Part shown: positions 1 through 12,439 of the stretch, piece after piece
Position numbering within the stretch: the first letter of the stretch is position 1
Layout of the letters: each line of letters opens with the position of its first letter
NCBI RefSeq assembly: GCF_003254395.2
Contig: NC_037641.1
Location: 791,001-855,000 of the forward strand
Source: Apis mellifera
Lineage: Eukaryota > Arthropoda > Insecta > Hymenoptera > Apidae
Reading direction: 5' to 3'
DNA: 64,000 nucleotides
Translations under genes and position numbers: made by a program
The notes under the pieces: generated by a model
Told to the model about the DNA's origin: nothing
What the model saw: the letters and a program-made list of their open reading frames with translations, nothing else
The model's database searches: none

Positions 1-597
1 ATGATGTTAACTTTCATTGCTAAATTTTTAAAAATAAAGAAATTTACATTACATATTTCTATTTTTTATTAAATAATAAATCAATGAAAATTATTAGATG
101 GGAATAGAGAGAAAAAAAAATTTATCTATAATTATTTCATAAGGTTCTTTTATTTTTAATATAATCATCAAATTTTTTCATTTTTTTATGTATTAGATAT
201 ATATGTATATATATATATATATATTATATACATAATGGATTCAATATAAAATAAATGAATAATGATGAAAGCAAAACAAGTAATATGATAAATTATTTTT
301 CATGATGATGAAATTTAAAAAAAAGAATTTAAAAAAAAGAATAGAGAAGAATTAAATTAAAGAAAACATAAAAATTTACACAGTACACATCATATAATAA
401 TATAATTGTCGCATGGTACAACGAGATCATATCTAATTCAAATAAATATTGTAGTGAATTCACTAAAATCAATCATGGTAAATATTTAGTGAATTCAAAT
501 AAATATCATAAATTGAGAAATTAATTACTTTATTTAATTTATTATTATTATACTAATACAAATATTATTCTTCGAGTTTTCATTATTTAAAAAATCC
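1..597. other. AT-rich DNA downstream of the odorant receptor, no gene seen
   Basis: Besides the polyadenylation candidates it holds an (AT)n run at about 199-233 and poly-A/T tracts. No open frame or motif suggests a gene. Confidence 0.6.
529..543 (-). terminator. Candidate polyadenylation signals of the odorant receptor gene
   Basis: Two AATAAA hexamers on the minus strand (529-534 and 538-543) lie 55-70 bp past the receptor stop codon. They fit a short 3'UTR, but AATAAA is frequent by chance in DNA this AT-rich. Confidence 0.4.
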
Positions 598-3500
598 TTA
601 CTGCATAGATAATAACATCGTAAAATAAGATAATGACATTTTTAATAACTAAAAAATAAATGTCGATGAAATATATATTATTAAGACATTAATTATTAGC
701 TATAAAATAATAGTGAAAATACCGATGCAAAACCTTCCACTGTTGGATAGTAAATACTGAAGAAAGTAAACAAGAATGGTTTGTTGCAATTTAACATAAT
801 GTTTAAAATCAATTTTTGGATGGGAACAGGCATTTTATACCAATTCGTGTGAAATCTGAAAATGATCATAATCATAGAAAAAATTCCATTAATAGTATTT
901 ATTTTTAATAGATACATATGCAGATGAACGATTTGCGATTGTTTAAGTTAAGTTTTTTAATTTTGCTCTATCAATTAATTTTATAGAACAAAATAAACAT
1001 AAATATTACTAAAGTAAGCAAATACTTTATAGAATTCAAAAAAATAAAATGAATGCAATTATATTAATTAAAAAAATTATGAATAAAAAATTAACAAAAA
1101 CTGATTTGAAAAATTTAATATATAAATAATAATAGGAAATTATCATCTGTATTCTTATATTTCTATAAACCGTTCGTCTACATCGATTTCTATATGTTTG
1201 TTATCAATATAGAGAGTATCTATATTAAGTTCCAAAAATTTTAAAGATTGATATAAATATAATTAAATGAAAACTCATTTATTAAATGAGAAATATGTAT
1301 TTATATATTTATTATTGCATAAAATTGCTTTTAATTTAAAAATCTGAATTTCAGCATGAATCAGTAAAATTTAGATGAAGTCAGATGAACAATATTACAG
1401 TAAATTTTGCCAAAATTTTACGATTTTCTTCGAATATATATATAATTATTTATTGCAAACAAAATTTTTTTTTAATATTTCAAAATTGTTAATAAAATAT
1501 TGTGTGCTTACATAGTTATGATAATATTATTAGAACAATCCAATACTTGTTGAGACATATAGTTCATGTAGTACATATATGACAATTCACAAATAATACA
1601 CATAAAACTGACAATTGTTTCTTCGATTTTAGTTAGCACAAGAATCGATTGTGATAACTGTAAAATAAATAAAAATATTTTGGATTTTTCTATTTTTTGT
1701 TTCGAAACATCTTCGGCATTATTTAATATTTTTTGCAATTTTTATTTTATTTATTCCAATTAAAGAATATAGAAGAGTTTTACTTACACAAAACAAATTA
1801 ATGCCCAAAGATATGATAGCGAATATAAGGAGAATACAATATGTTATTGCATTATAATCACGAGTATCTTGTATAAATCTTTAAAAACAATGTTAATTAA
1901 TATTGATTTATTAATGTTTCATTAAATATATTACACATAATATATTTAATATAATACACATAAAATGAAAAATAATACTGACTGTATTACTCTTCTATGT
2001 GTAATTACAGCTTTTATTATATACTTTTTTATATTATTATCAAAATGATCTTTAGAACTCTTTAAAGTAGCACTTTGTACAAAGAAACTGTAAATTCGTA
2101 AAAGAAAAGAATTAGAAATATTATTTATTATTAATATATATTCTCATATAATAATATAGAAAAGATGTGGATAATCTTCTATAACTGACAAATATTGAAG
2201 ATTCAATATTTATTTCTTATTATATTCTATGTTCTGTAATAGAATGTATATTTTGTAATAGAATGATTTTAAAAAGTTGATGTCGATGATATTTATTATT
2301 AAATTGTTTAGAAATGTTTGAATATATAGATTTATTAGAGATCGTTTTTAGTTTGATATAGAGAATTTTTCATTCTATTATAAATCGTTAGTTTTTTAAG
2401 GATGTTTAAAATAGGATTGATTTTGAAAGTTTCCTAAAGTTAAATTGCAGAGTTATATTAAAGATTTCCTTAGTTTTTTGCTATAGTTTTTAGGATAGCT
2501 AGATAAGAGAAGATTTTAATTTTTAATTTGTGATATTATTGTGATATTTCCAAGTTAATTTTATATCAAAGATTAGTTCTAAAATTTTGATAATATTCAC
2601 TTGCTTAATTTTGGTATTGTCTATAGATGATATAATTCTATATTATTCTATTTATTTTATTTAGAAAAGATAATATTTTTTAATTTCTTTTTAGAATTTA
2701 AATTCTAAAGAATTTTATTACCTGTTAATTCATTTAATACAAATTTCAAAATCTTCTATAGTTTATAGATTTTTTCTTTTATATATAATGATCAGATGAT
2801 CAGCAAAGAAATAAATTTTAAGTAATCGGGTTGCTAGTAATAATGATTATTATTGATTTCATGGATTTATTGAAAACAAAGTAATAAGATTTAGAATCTT
2901 AATACAATTCAGTATTTGAATTAACAATGAGTGTTAATTCATATTCTTATATGTCTAATTTTTATCAAATTCTTTATAAAAGTTAATATGTTACTTTACT
3001 TACTAAAGATCGAATCTTTGAATCAAACAATTAATAACAATTGTCTGCATACTATATCGCATATTTTTTTTTAAACTTATGATTATAATGTTAAAAATAA
3101 AGTCACATATATTGTCTTTATTAATCGGCCTGGAATGAAATGGAAATATCTGAAATCATTTGATAAAAAAATAGTAATTTATTTACATTGTAAATCTAAT
3201 AAAGTCATGATTTCAATTAAAAATATGATTCAAAATATATGGTTAATAATTTTTTTCATTATATGATATTTATTAAAGATACAAATTGATAATTTTCTAG
3301 AAGTGTTTGATTTTTATTAAGATTGGTGATCAGAACAATCGTAACATTCCTTTATAATTATGGAAATAATTTTATGATGAGAATGAATCCTCATTTTTCT
3401 TAATAATTGTAAAATTTTAAAAATATTATTATTTTTTAATAAGAAGATTTATTAGAAATCTATTAAGATTCCATTTCGGATTAGTATTTTTGCATTTGAA

Positions 3501-4406
3501 CCTTAAGTTTTTTTTCTTTAAATTATTAGTTAAATTAGTTTTTATCTTCGTTATTTACTTTTAAACGATAATCCTAATAAATAATCAGTTTGAAAATTTC
3601 TATGGATTAGAAATTCCTTGCTCGAATTGTTTGAATTATTATTTTTGACTATTATTAGTTTTGAATATTAGTTTTGATTATTATTTCTCTTTGATTCAGT
3701 AATCTCAAATCAGAATATTAGAACTATTAAGATAAAAACTATAAGAATGCAATTAAAATAGAAATAAAGATTTATCGATTGATTCACTGATATGTTTACT
3801 AATCTATGGAATTCAAGTTATTTGTTGAAATTCAATTATTAGTGATTTTTTTAACATCAAGGATAATTAAAACCAAGTATATAAAAAAACATTCAATTTT
3901 TTTAATTCAAAATTTTATGGGAGTGTTGTGATTTGCTCCCATGAATTTCAGTAAGGCAGATTGAATATTATGCAATATTTAATTAAATAGATTTAAATAA
4001 AATGTTTTACAATGCTAAATATCCTAGAATTTATTATAATTTATTCGAAATGATTTTTTATTGAAAAATAGATTTTGTAATAATACATATAATACATATA
4101 TATATACAGAATTGTAATAATACATATATATTATATATTATATTAAATTAAAATTTTAAAATAGTTAATGTATTTAATGGTGAATCATTTGACTTTATTT
4201 AACATTTTATTAAACTTAAGTAAACTAAAGTATTTAAAAAATACTCATTAGTTAAATCTTATCGAATATATATTTATGAATTTTATTCATTTTGATATTT
4301 AAAATCCATTTTCAAAAAGTATTCTACATTTTTATAAATACTCTCTGTATATATGCAGGATGAAATAATCGCGTAGTAATATATGTATATGAACACATAC
4401 TTGTTG

Positions 4407-4437
<31 letters not shown>

Positions 4438-6848
4438 TATATATATATAATGACTTATTGTATAATAATGTTATTTGTATAATGTTTATTGTATAATATA
4501 TAATAATAATATTAAAATTTTTTGAATATTTCGAAAATTAAAAGCAATAGTTTTTTACTTAGATATATAAGAAAAAATTACTTATAATATTATTTTTTAA
4601 CAAATTTTGTTTAAAATTTACTTATTATTATCTATATAAATATTTGTTACAAATTATTAGTTATTATAATTTTAATATATTTTTTAATATATTTTAATGA
4701 TATAAACATTATTATAAATATTAATATATATATATATTTATTTATATATATTTATTATATATTTTTATATATTTATTTATATTTATTTATATATATATTT
4801 AAAATAAACAAATATTCTTTTATTAATTTTCTATTATATATAACTAAATCCAAAGGATAGTATTCGAATTTTAAAATTTCTGAAATATTTTGAATTGCTA
4901 AAAACGAAAATAAAAGTAAATTTTTGTGAAAGTTTGGATAATATAAGTTTGGATTAAAAAAATTTGGCAAAATAAATTAATGAACAAAAAAAATTATTAA
5001 CTTTTTTTAGAGAAAAATATGAATTAAATTAGATTCATTTCTGAATGAATTATTATTTTCTTTTTTAGATCCAAAATAAATTCTCAAAATATAAATTTAA
5101 ATAAAAAATATTGCAAACCGCATACTATATTTATTCAAGAAAATATTAATTTATTGATAATAAGATCATAGATTGACTTCAATCAATCAATAAAAGTGCA
5201 TAAAATAAATTATTATATATTATACCTTGTAATCTCACATAAGCTGGCAGCATGTTGTAGCCATAAAATCATTAATGATTCCGTTGCTACAAATATAGTT
5301 ATTATTAACAGCAATGATATATATAAATATATAACTGTAAGCGAAAAATATTTTTCATCAAGAATTGAATATTCCGTCAGTATGGGAAATTTTTTCAAAC
5401 GTGTTTCATTCAATGGCAGAATTTTATCTAGAATACAGGTTGATATATGACAGAATACTATGATAATTATTGATGAGTAAAAAATTGCTGTAATGCACAT
5501 ATAATTATACAAATTAGATTATATATGTAACTTAGAATATAAATTTTATTAATATTCATTTTATAACTTGAAATATATTTCTTACATGCAAATCGTATTA
5601 CATAATGTTTTCCTAAGCAAGTACGTTTTTTCATAATTTCAAATGTTTCATTATTCATTTCAATTATTTTCCAATCGTATTTTATTTTATCCATAAACTT
5701 TTTAACCTATATTTATAATAATTTTTTGTAATCTTTTGTATTTTTTTTTTATATTATAATTTAAATATATTATTGAAAACTTACTGTTGCAAGTTGATAC
5801 CAATTTATATTATACTTTACGAAGGAGCCTAAACTCATGATTAACATCGATAAATATTTCAACATTTTTTTATTTTTGAAAGAATTTTTGAAAACTATAC
5901 ACTAGAAATAATCAAATTTTATAGAAATTATATATAATATTATAATATATTAAAATATATAAGAGTTAAAAATGTTAGAACATCTGTAAAATAAAGATTC
6001 TTAAGGCAATTTTTCATCAAACAACATTTTTCTTTATAAAAATTTTCATTGTGGAATTGTTTACGAATTATTATTTATATTTTAATAAAAAACTGGCCAA
6101 TCACAAAGCGCATAGCTAATTAAGTCGCGACAATAACATTATGTGCCACTGATCTAATACGAACAAACAATATATCTCGAAGAAAATATGTTGAATTTTA
6201 TATTTATTTATTTATTCATTATTCGTGATATAATTCAATATAATTCTTTATCAATAAAAAAATATATTCAATATATTTTCAAGATACATTGTTTGGACTT
6301 ATTTATGTTTGGTCGACAACACATTAGTTAACGTTTCTGTCGCGGTTTAACTAAACTATACATGTGATTGATCGGTATTTTTCGTTAATAACTCATTAAA
6401 AATGCCATAACGAAAGTTTTTGCAAAGGAAAATGTTTGAAATTGTCTTAGGAATCTTCGGTTTAGAGATTCCAACATTTTTGGGACTGTATATAATAAAA
6501 TTTAATATTTTTTTAATATAAGACATTGCACAATTTTTGATTGAACAAACACAACACTTTTATTTTATAATAATTGCAGAATATTATATGAATAAAAAAT
6601 AATAATAGAACGAGACTCATTTAATTATGAAGAATATATCTAATCAAAAGAAGTAAAAAAATAATAATTAATTATTTAAAATACACGAAATAATTATTTT
6701 CTCATACCTGAATAACTATAAAAGAAAAGGAAGTGAAACTGATGATACTATTATACAAAATTCTATATTTTGCGTTATAATATGGCCAAAGTCCTAATGT
6801 TGTTAAGAGAAACTTAGTAAAGTCGTAATAGGACAATAATTCAACCAT
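598..6848 (-). CDS. Odorant receptor (7tm_6 family), nine exons, apparently intact
   Basis: Insect odorant receptor, a seven-pass membrane protein that forms a ligand-gated cation channel with Orco in olfactory neurons. Exons on the minus strand: 6848-6708, 5901-5785, 5706-5586, 5487-5226, 2087-1983, 1878-1788, 1657-1512, 855-723 and 648-598. All junctions are GT/AG with compatible phases, giving 1167 nt including the TAA at 598-600, or about 388 residues, normal for the family. Diagnostic motifs in order: LLTTLGLWPY near the N-terminus, MDKIKYDW, EIMKK, ILDKILPLNET, EKYF, YMYYMNYMSQQVLDCS (TM6 region), NWYKMPVPIQKLIL and a last exon with SLSYFTML. Exon 1 is open back to a GTG at 6891-6893, but an in-frame stop lies upstream and the first ATG is 6846-6848, so I start there (MVELLSYYDF). 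The fourth intron (2088-5225) is unusually long. The sequence shows no inactivating change. Ligand and orthologue are unknown. Confidence 0.9.
2088..5225 (-). other. Long intron of the odorant receptor gene
   Basis: This intron is set by a GT donor after exon 4 (phase 2, exon ends ACA AG) and a CAG acceptor before exon 5. The other eight introns are between 74 and about 800 bp. Roughly 2200-3970 has fewer long A/T runs than its surroundings, while 4060-4800 returns to TA microsatellite, including an (AT)n tract at 4407-4449. I see no open frame of use in either strand. It may hold an old, unrecognisable insertion. Confidence 0.7.
5961..6492. mobile_element. Foldback MITE copy 1, inside odorant receptor intron 1
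   Basis: This is an imperfect palindrome of about 530 bp. The left arm (AAAATGTTAGAACATC, then GATTCTTAAGGCAATTT) pairs with the right arm (GTCTTAGGAATC, then GAGATTCCAACATTTTTGGG), and the complementarity continues toward the centre, where GTGATTGATCGG on the right matches CTGGCCAATCAC on the left. The right arm is shared with copies at 9.9, 16.5 and 61.4 kb. It has no coding capacity, so it is non-autonomous. It lies wholly inside intron 1 (5902-6707) and leaves both splice sites intact. Confidence 0.75.
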
Positions 6849-7441
6849 TGTATAGCATGGAAGAATAACTGGTTTCTTCCGTTGTTTATTCACTTTTATT
6901 GATTTTATTTTATTTTAAAGGTTTTTGAGTAAAATATTAGTTACAACTTGCAGCAAAATGAATGGCATAAGTTATCATTTAGGTATTTATTTATTCATAC
7001 TTAAATGCGCTAAGAGCAAAGAATCGATTGATTTTTTTTCTATCCTTTAAATATGTGAATAGGCAATTAAAAAGATTATAGTTTGCTTAAGAAAACTATT
7101 GTTTAACTACTGTATAACTACTGTTTTCTTTAACAATTTTTTTTCTTCTATTATTTATATATCTGATAAAAATATTTCTCGATAGTTTCCATTTCGTTTT
7201 AGTTATTTGTTATGGAAACAAGTTTTTAATATAAAAAAGGTATAAAAATCAATATCCATAAATTATTAGTATTTCATGAATATGAATTATATATTTTTCA
7301 AATTTTAAAGTGAAATATAAATTATATATAAATATAAAAATATAAAAAAATTGTATAGTATATATTTATATATATATATTATATATTTATATATTATATA
7401 TATATTAATATACATATATATATATATATATATAATTTATA

Positions 7442-7502
<61 letters not shown>

Positions 7503-7800
7503 ATATAAAAAAAGAGTATCGAACATCTTTTACTACAATGAAGTAAGTATGTAATTTTATTTTTGAAAATAATATTAGATATATTAAAATTAGTTGGAAA
7601 ATTTTATTTATATGAATAATATTATATTATAATATTATATTTTGATCAATAAGATTTTACATAATATAAAACATATTTTTTTAATTCTTACATTAAAAGA
7701 TAGAATAAATTATTATATAAAAAAAAATAATAATTATATTTTTATGTCCTATCGATATTATATATATATATATATATATATGTATTGCCGCTAAAAAAGA
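6849..7800. other. Upstream flank of the odorant receptor, AT-rich
   Basis: This presumably contains the receptor promoter, but no TATA/initiator pair stands out. From 7321 to 7500 it degenerates into TA-rich satellite, with a pure (AT)n tract at about 7452-7498, and there is another short (AT)n tract at 7759-7781. Confidence 0.5.
7452..7498. repeat. (AT)n microsatellite
   Basis: Pure TA run of about 47 bp, the end of a TA-rich stretch that starts near 7321. Confidence 0.95.
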
Positions 7801-7827
7801 AAAACGCATGATCGACTCAATTAATTT

Positions 7828-8050
7828 CTCGACATTCATATAGATAGCGCCGCTTGTTCGTTCCCTATCGATTTAACGAACTTATGAATTAAATACTCTC
7901 TTATTTATTTCTCTCTCATGTTTCAAAATAACTTATTATTATTAGAAAAAAAAAATAATAATAATGAGAAAAAAAAATAATCGAATCCCGATATTATTGA
8001 TTGATTCGACATTCATACAGATCACGCCACTAATTCGTTCCTTATTGAAC
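7828..8050. repeat. Diverged direct repeat pair, 177 bp apart
   Basis: A block of about 45 bp occurs twice: from 7830 (CGACATTCAT, then AGATAGCGCC, then TTCGTTCCCTATCG) and from 8007 (CGACATTCAT, then AGATCACGCC, then TTCGTTCCTTAT). Each copy is followed by A-rich DNA and an ATACTC motif. They look like two degenerate units of an old tandem duplication, with higher GC than the surroundings. Confidence 0.6.
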
Positions 8051-9570
8051 TAAAAAAAAAAAATACTCCAATATCTATATTTCTTTAAAATATTTTATAG
8101 TTTCGTTTCTTTGATAAATGTTTTTGATAATTTTATTCTTTTTTTTTTTTATATTTCAAAAAATATTTCAAAATATTTCAAAAATGCTATTCGATTCAAT
8201 GACTTGTATTATTTGTAATAGTATATCTTATAAAATAATAACAATACATATTTTTTTAATTTTATTATATATTTTTTATTTATTTATAAAACACAGCGAA
8301 AATACACGATGATAATTTTTCTTGTTTCTTTTTACTTTTATAATAACTTTGTAAATTATTTTTTTTAACTAAGTATAATTGGAAGATTTAGAAAAATCTT
8401 TTTTTTCTCATTTACTATGACAAAAAAATATGATTAGGATTACATAATAATTGCATCGAATTATTAAAGAATATGATCGAAATGTAATCGAATATTTTTT
8501 TAATTATAATTATATTTTGATATAGTACGATAAAAATGAATATTTTATGAATATTCGTTCGATGACATGTAAGTTTAGCGATTTTATTTAAGCATTTATG
8601 TATTTGGAATATACATTATACATAAAATCATAATATAAAAAATTTTTTTTATTTTTTTTCTTTTTTCCCTTTGTTTAATAAACTTTTTGTTTTTGAACTT
8701 TGGATAGAAATGCTATAAAAAATTTATTTATAAATATAATATCTGCTATGATTTTTTTTCTTTTTTTTTTCGTTATATTTAATATTTACCATTCAATTTC
8801 GATTGCTTTTCAAATAATAAAATTCGGTCAATGATTAAATAACAAGCATTTTAGCATAATATATTTTATTTCTTTCTTTTGAATGATATAAAAAAATATT
8901 TTTTTTTTATTCGGAAAAAAACTTTAGCTTTTGATAGATTAACGTTAGAATTTTCCAGAACTATGTCTAATATACTACATGAATATACTTATACAGTATA
9001 TATATATGTAGTTTATATATACACATGTATATCAATACTTGAATATATTGATGTAGATGATTGAAATTAAGTAATAGTATTATGAAAATAATTTAATATA
9101 TTATATACAAATGAGTCGGAACATGTGAGAAATATAGTTGATTTTACGTGAAAAAAATACATATTTTTTTTATTTGAAGCTTTTTCGAATAAATCCAATT
9201 TGGAAATTGGATTTCTTTAAAATTGAATTTCAAATGAAATTGAAATTGCTTGATTCTTCGTTGGATATAAATTGATTGATATAAATAAACGATTGATAAA
9301 TGAATCTACTCTGTATATGAAAATAAGCAAAAAATATAGAATAGAATAAAATTTTATCACTTCGATCTATGTTTCTAAACAAAAATCAAGATTGAATATA
9401 ATCAAGAAATCGTATAATTAAAAAAATCGACAAATTTTTAAATTCGATTCAATTTTTTAAAAAACTTAATTTTTAAATAATAAAAATTTACGCTATATTT
9501 TTGACTTATTTTTTCACGTAGAATCAGGTCCTATAGTATTTCCCATTTATTATGATTCACTCTCTACATA
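8051..9570. other. AT-rich intergenic DNA, no gene seen
   Basis: Small open frames at 8118-8312 and 8879-9064 are phenylalanine- or isoleucine-rich products of T-runs and show no domain. Nothing else is supportable. Confidence 0.55.
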
Positions 9571-9977
9571 CAGGATATTCCAAAATGTTGGAATATCCGT
9601 AAACTAGAGATTTTTAAGAGACATCGTAACAAATTCAAGTGATATATGCCATAGAAAATATATTGAATATGAAATATAATATACGAATATGGATATTTTA
9701 TCGATAAAAAATTATATTGAATTATTGAATCACAAAAAAAACTATAATATTGAATACAGTTTTTTCGACGTATTGGTTTTTCTTTTTTGTGCTTGGTCGC
9801 CAGTACGTAGTCTATGCTACTGTATAATATTTTTTTAATAATTTAATGATTTTTTAATAATTATTTTAATAATAAGACCCTAAAGTTTTTGTAAAGAAAA
9901 ATGAAATTACTTTAGGAATCTCCAGTTTATGAATGTTTCAATTCAATTTCAATGTTTATGTTATTTTTGGGATACCT
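9571..9977. mobile_element. Foldback MITE copy 2
   Basis: This is a non-autonomous element of about 407 bp with related inverted ends. The left end starts CAGGATATTCC, then TGTTGGAATATCCGTAAACT and AGAGATTT; the right end, read inward on the other strand, starts AGGTATCCC and later carries AAACTGGAGATTCCTAAAG. TA dinucleotides flank both ends. The internal part (TTGTGCTTGGTCG at about 9787-9799) matches copy 1 (TTATGTTTGGTCG). It has no open frame. Confidence 0.7.
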
Positions 9978-10028
<51 letters not shown>

Positions 10029-11494
10029 GTATACTTAAAATTTTTCTGTCTGAATAAAAATCAATAATTTTTTCATCAAATTTTATTAATTATAAAAATA
10101 AAAAATCAATTAGTTTGATAATTCTGGCGTTAACATTGGTTTCTGCTGTCATTAGTCATATGTTGCTATGGAAAAAATTAGACTTAATTTAATTTAATTT
10201 AATTAGAAAATTTTTATGCACATGATTTGAATTTTTGTTCAATTGTTTCATAATTTTTTCTATATTCTTTTCATTTTTTCATTTACAATTTAAAGAATAA
10301 TGAAATAGTAATTGAATATTTTATCTATAAAATTAAATTTCACTTTGTGGTAGTTTTATTGAATCGACTAATTATAAAATAATAATAGAACAATAAAAAT
10401 ATTTGAATAAATTTTTAAATTAATCGATTGATAAATGAAATTCAACTAAATGTAATTGTTTCGTGTATTGAAATTGTTCTAATTATGTTTTATCTATTGC
10501 ACTATAATTGTCACGCTTTGCAATTAGAAATAATATATATATTATTCACAATATCGTTACAGAAACATATATAATTTATTTTTTTCAAGCAAGAATGTTA
10601 TCACTCTATTTTTTTTAAATCTTCATTTTCATTTCAATATAGTATATTGTCATAGTTATTTACATATATTAAAATAATTACAGTTATATATGTATAATTA
10701 ATATATTCGTATTATCTTTTTTTCTGTATTTCATTATATATACATATAGAAACTGCTACATATACATATATAAATACGATATATTATATATACATATATA
10801 ATAGATAATTAATATATTAATACTATATATATATTAATTTTGAAGGATCGATTTTAAAGGAAATTTAAAAGTTGGTATGCAAATAAAAAATATCGGTTAA
10901 AGATTATAATATTATATGAATTAAATTATAAGTGATTGAAATTTGCGTTAAACAAAGCGAGACGTAAAAAGAGAGAGATTGTTCTATTGTCGTTAAATCG
11001 CTATATCGTCGCATTTTATTCCCATCTCGTTTTATTTAATGCGTAATTATTTATAATTTAATAAATAAGTCTCGAACGACATTTTATATATCAATCACTT
11101 TTATGTTTGTTTTTAATCTTTAGAATCGATTCTCCAAAGATACTTCCCAAATATACATTGTATTAACATTTTGTATAAAGTACATAAATTTTTATATATT
11201 TTATTCATTTGAACGATAGATTATGAACCTCGCATAATACGAACAGCAACAAACACGCGTAATATTTGCATAATAATTTGAATTATAACAAGATTAAATA
11301 TTAAATATTATTTACAATGCTATGTTGCAAAGATTTTTCCTTTCTTTTTTTCCTCATCTTTCGATTAACAGTTTTACTTACATCTTTGATTTTTTAAAAT
11401 ACTGTCCACGTTAACGACGATAAACTAGAATTTCATTATGAGTATGAATAACGCTTTAAACGGCACGTTAAAAGGTATCCTTACTTATGTTATT
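9978..11494. other. AT-rich DNA between MITE copy 2 and the Beat 3'UTR
   Basis: This begins with an (AT)n tract (about 9978-10022). From about 10930 on, the DNA is less repetitive and somewhat richer in G+C, which could mean that the Beat 3'UTR extends this far; AATAAA on the minus strand at 11200-11205 is compatible. No coding frame is recognised. Confidence 0.4.
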
Positions 11495-11795
11495 TTTATT
11501 AATATCGATATATTAAAATGTTCATATGTGCGTATATAGCATATGTATATGTGTATAATTAATCATAAACAGAATTTTTCAGTATGAACAATGAACACCA
11601 AAGTTGATCGATATTTAATATCCAATGTCTTGAGGTTGTCTCTGTCTTTCGCGAAATAATGTTTAACGGTATGTATAGTAATACAATTTAGGCACACTGT
11701 ATTTATCGATAAGTATTTTAGATACAATACGGATGTCCGATTGAAACAGCAAATCTTTGTATGCATTCAGTAGTCGTTTCACTTTAGGCGGCAGT
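11495..11795 (-). other. Probable 3'UTR exon of the Beat-like gene
   Basis: A strong acceptor (pyrimidine-rich tract, then CAG at 11796-11798) opens an exon that can receive the GTAAGT donor at 12355-12350, which lies just after the Beat stop codon. An AATAAA on the minus strand at 11495-11500 is a candidate polyadenylation signal; the true end could be further on. If exon 17512-17337 were joined here directly, it would read four more residues and reach a TGA at 11779-11781. Confidence 0.45.
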
Positions 11796-12362
11796 CTGAA
11801 ATCAAATATTATATAATTTATGAATTTATAATTAAATTTATAATATATAATTATGAATTATTAAATTATTAAATTGAGGAAACTTGAATAATTTTGAATT
11901 CGGGGATAAGATATATTTAATTTTCTTTGAAGTTGTTACAATATCTTTGCAATAACAATTTTAGCGAATCTAACAAGATATGAAAAGTTCAAGTTTCAAT
12001 AAAACTTTGCAAATTTCAAGAATAATTGAAAATAATAGATATATATTATTTTTTAATCGAATTCAAAAGTTTGAAATTATTTCTAAAATTCGAGCTAGAA
12101 GAGCTTTGAAGCGATTAAAAATAACAAAAAAGTATATTTTTCTAATCTTTTTCTAATATTGTTTTTTTTTAAAACAAAATGCTAATGTTAATAAAAATGA
12201 AATTAATAAAAAATAATCAACGATGTTTAAAAAAATTAATTGCGACTCATATTTATTCGAAAAAATTGTTATGATAAGAAAAAATATTTTTTATTTAAAA
12301 AAAACACTATTATAAATAAGATTTATTTCGGAAAATATTATATTCATTTACTTACCTAATAA

Positions 12363-12439
12363 TTAATTAAATATGTTGATTAGTGCCATTTGGATTATGA
12401 CTAGAAGGAAGTTAATTGACAATTGACTAACGAAATTTC
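12363..12439 (-). CDS. Beat-like exon 5: hydrophobic C-terminal tail and stop
   Basis: The acceptor TTGATTACAG precedes the exon. In phase with the previous exon it reads GNFVSQLSINFLLVIIQMAL and five more residues before TAA. A short polar linker plus about 17 hydrophobic residues at the very end fits a GPI-attachment signal, with the small residues G-N just after YYP as possible cleavage region; a C-terminal membrane helix is the alternative. The exon continues to a GTAAGT donor at 12355, so an intron lies in the 3'UTR. Confidence 0.7.

Noticed and set aside
5196..5450. Plus-strand frame of 84 codons
   Set aside because: It is the antisense shadow of odorant receptor exon 4 (5487-5226).
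11563..11766. Minus-strand frame in the 11.6-11.8 kb exon
   Set aside because: It is in a phase that the upstream Beat exon cannot enter, it follows the Beat stop codon and it shows no domain. Treated as 3'UTR.
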